Positions 14,001 through 15,215 of a DNA stretch of 15,215 bases are shown one piece after another; position 1 is the first letter of the stretch; each line of letters begins with the position of its first letter. The DNA is from Actinomycetes bacterium. Lineage in GTDB: Bacteria > Actinomycetota > Acidimicrobiia > Acidimicrobiales > RAAP-2. The stretch lies in the NCBI GenBank assembly GCA_021777285.1, contig JAJYDR010000048.1, positions 1 through 15,215 of the forward strand, in the 5' to 3' direction. The notes beneath the pieces were generated by a model. It searched no databases. It saw only the letters and a program-made list of their open reading frames with translations, and was not told where the DNA came from. Both the position numbers and the translations under genes were made by a program.

Positions 14001-15215
14001 ATGTCACTACGCACCTCGTTACGAAACATCGCCATCATCGCCCACGTCGACCACGGAAAGACGACCCTGGTCGACGCGATGCTGCGCCAAACCGGGGCGT
14101 TCACCGCGCACGAGGAGCTCACCGACCGGGTCATGGACTCCGGTGACCTTGAGCGCGAGAAGGGCATCACGATTCTCGCCAAGAACACCGCGGTCAAGTG
14201 GCACGACCTCACGATCAACATCATTGACACGCCCGGTCACGCCGACTTCGGCGGCGAGGTCGAGCGTGGACTGGCCATGGTCGACGCGGTGATTCTCCTC
14301 GTGGACGCGGCCGAGGGCCCCCTGCCCCAGACCCGCTTCGTGCTGCGCAAGACCCTCGAGCGCCGCCTCCCGGTGGTGCTGCTGATCAACAAGGTGGACC
14401 GGCCCGACGCCCGCGTGGCTGACGTCGTCAACGAGGTCGAGAACCTGTTCCTCGACCTGGACGCCGACGAGCACCAGATCGCCTTCCCGATCCTCTACGC
14501 GAGCGCGCGCCAGGGCTGGGCGTCACACGACCCCTCAGACACTGGCGGGGACCTGACGCCGCTCTTCCAGACGATCGCGGACTACGTGCCCGCCCCCGAG
14601 TACGACCCGGACCACGGACTCCAAGCGCTCGTGTGCAACCTCGACGCGTCGCCCTACCTCGGTCGACTCGCGCTCTGTCGCGTGATAAACGGCACCCTGG
14701 AGCGGGGCCAGCGCATCGCGTGGTGCCGCATCGACGGAACCATCGAGCACGCCAAGATCACCGAGCTGTTCATCACCGAGGCCCTCGACCGAGTCCCCGC
14801 TCAGAGCGCCGGACCCGGCGACATCGTGGCGGTCGCCGGTTTCGACGACATCACGATTGGCGAGACGCTCGCCGACCCCGAGAACCCGATCGCCCTCGAG
14901 CCCCTGCACGTCGATGAGCCGAGCCTCTCGATGACCATCGGCATCAACACCTCGCCACTGGCTGGCACCGAGGGCAAGCTGCTCACCGCGCGCATGGTGA
15001 AGGACCGTCTCGACCGCGAACTGGTCGGCAACGTCTCGCTGCGCGTGCTCGCGACCGAGCGGCCCGACGCCTGGGAGGTCCAGGGACGTGGCGAGCTGCA
15101 GCTCGCAATCCTGATTGAGACGATGCGCCGCGAGGGCTTCGAGCTCACCGTCGGCAAGCCCCAGGTCGTCACCAAGGTCATCGACGGCCACGTCAACGAG
15201 CCCATGGAGCGCGTC
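14001..15215 (+). CDS. typA: Translational GTPase TypA/BipA (3' end cut by window edge)
   Basis: 405 codons are present; the family is usually a little over 600 residues, so about two thirds is seen. The GTPase domain has G1 HVDHGKT (15-21), switch region EREKGITI (51-58), G3 DTPGH (76-80) and G4 NKVD (130-133). Domain II follows from about 205, with NLDASPYLGRLALCRVINGTL. The EF-G-like domain III contains GTEGKLLTARMVKDRL and the telling WEVQGRGELQLAILIETMRREGFEL stretch. The pattern is that of TypA rather than EF-G or LepA. TypA binds 70S ribosomes at the EF-G site and helps ribosome assembly and growth at low temperature or under stress. It starts right after the two unknown genes but has its own promoter box, so it is probably a separate unit. 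Confidence 0.97.
   Translation, partial: MSLRTSLRNIAIIAHVDHGKTTLVDAMLRQTGAFTAHEELTDRVMDSGDLEREKGITILAKNTAVKWHDLTINIIDTPGHADFGGEVERGLAMVDAVILLVDAAEGPLPQTRFVLRKTLERRLPVVLLINKVDRPDARVADVVNEVENLFLDLDADEHQIAFPILYASARQGWASHDPSDTGGDLTPLFQTIADYVPAPEYDPDHGLQALVCNLDASPYLGRLALCRVINGTLERGQRIAWCRIDGTIEHAKITELFITEALDRVPAQSAGPGDIVAVAGFDDITIGETLADPENPIALEPLHVDEPSLSMTIGINTSPLAGTEGKLLTARMVKDRLDRELVGNVSLRVLATERPDAWEVQGRGELQLAILIETMRREGFELTVGKPQVVTKVIDGHVNEPMERV

Overview
The window is GC-rich and gene-dense, with many GTG starts. It looks like chromosomal DNA of an actinobacterium. Acidimicrobiia or a related acid-tolerant lineage is my best guess, based on an S53 (sedolisin) peptidase, the DUF4395 protein, the rimO-pgsA-cinA order and the PD-(D/E)XK-like gene pair. 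That placement is inference; no rRNA or other marker fixes the taxon. I see no insertion sequence, phage gene, CRISPR array or origin.

Left part (1-4456, minus strand). tRNA-Ser(GCU) is followed by a strong hairpin and then a tightly packed housekeeping operon. Its genes are rimO (ribosomal protein S12 methylthiotransferase), pgsA (phosphatidylglycerophosphate synthase), cinA (NMN deamidase/competence-damage family) and a serine hydrolase of the beta-lactamase/esterase fold that runs off the left edge. Junctions are overlaps of 4 and 11 bp and a 26 bp gap, and most internal starts have Shine-Dalgarno sequences.

Middle part (4549-7371). This holds an exported family 3 solute-binding protein without ABC partners and a convergent NUDIX hydrolase. 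The NUDIX gene is divergent from a TauE/SafE-type membrane transporter, which is followed by a four-cysteine DUF4395 membrane protein.

Export part (7382-11999). A large secreted S53 protease with two C-terminal beta-sandwich-like regions is followed by a second large secreted protein. The second protein has propeller-like repeats, a Thr-rich linker and a C-terminal region with a conspicuous LDPEG motif. It appears to start at an ATC codon.

Right part (11997-15215). A 74-residue coiled-coil protein meets, tail to tail, a 33-residue single-pass membrane protein read from the other strand. Next comes a translationally coupled pair of unknown genes (the first resembles a PD-(D/E)XK nuclease with its lysine lost), then the GTPase gene typA/bipA, cut by the right edge.

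A common thread is expression. Most genes that begin a transcription unit have a TANNNT -10 box only 6-9 bases before the start codon, so their mRNAs would be leaderless or nearly so. Several genes inside the left operon have Shine-Dalgarno sites instead. This regularity was used to choose the NUDIX start, to support the ATC start and to find the 33-residue gene.
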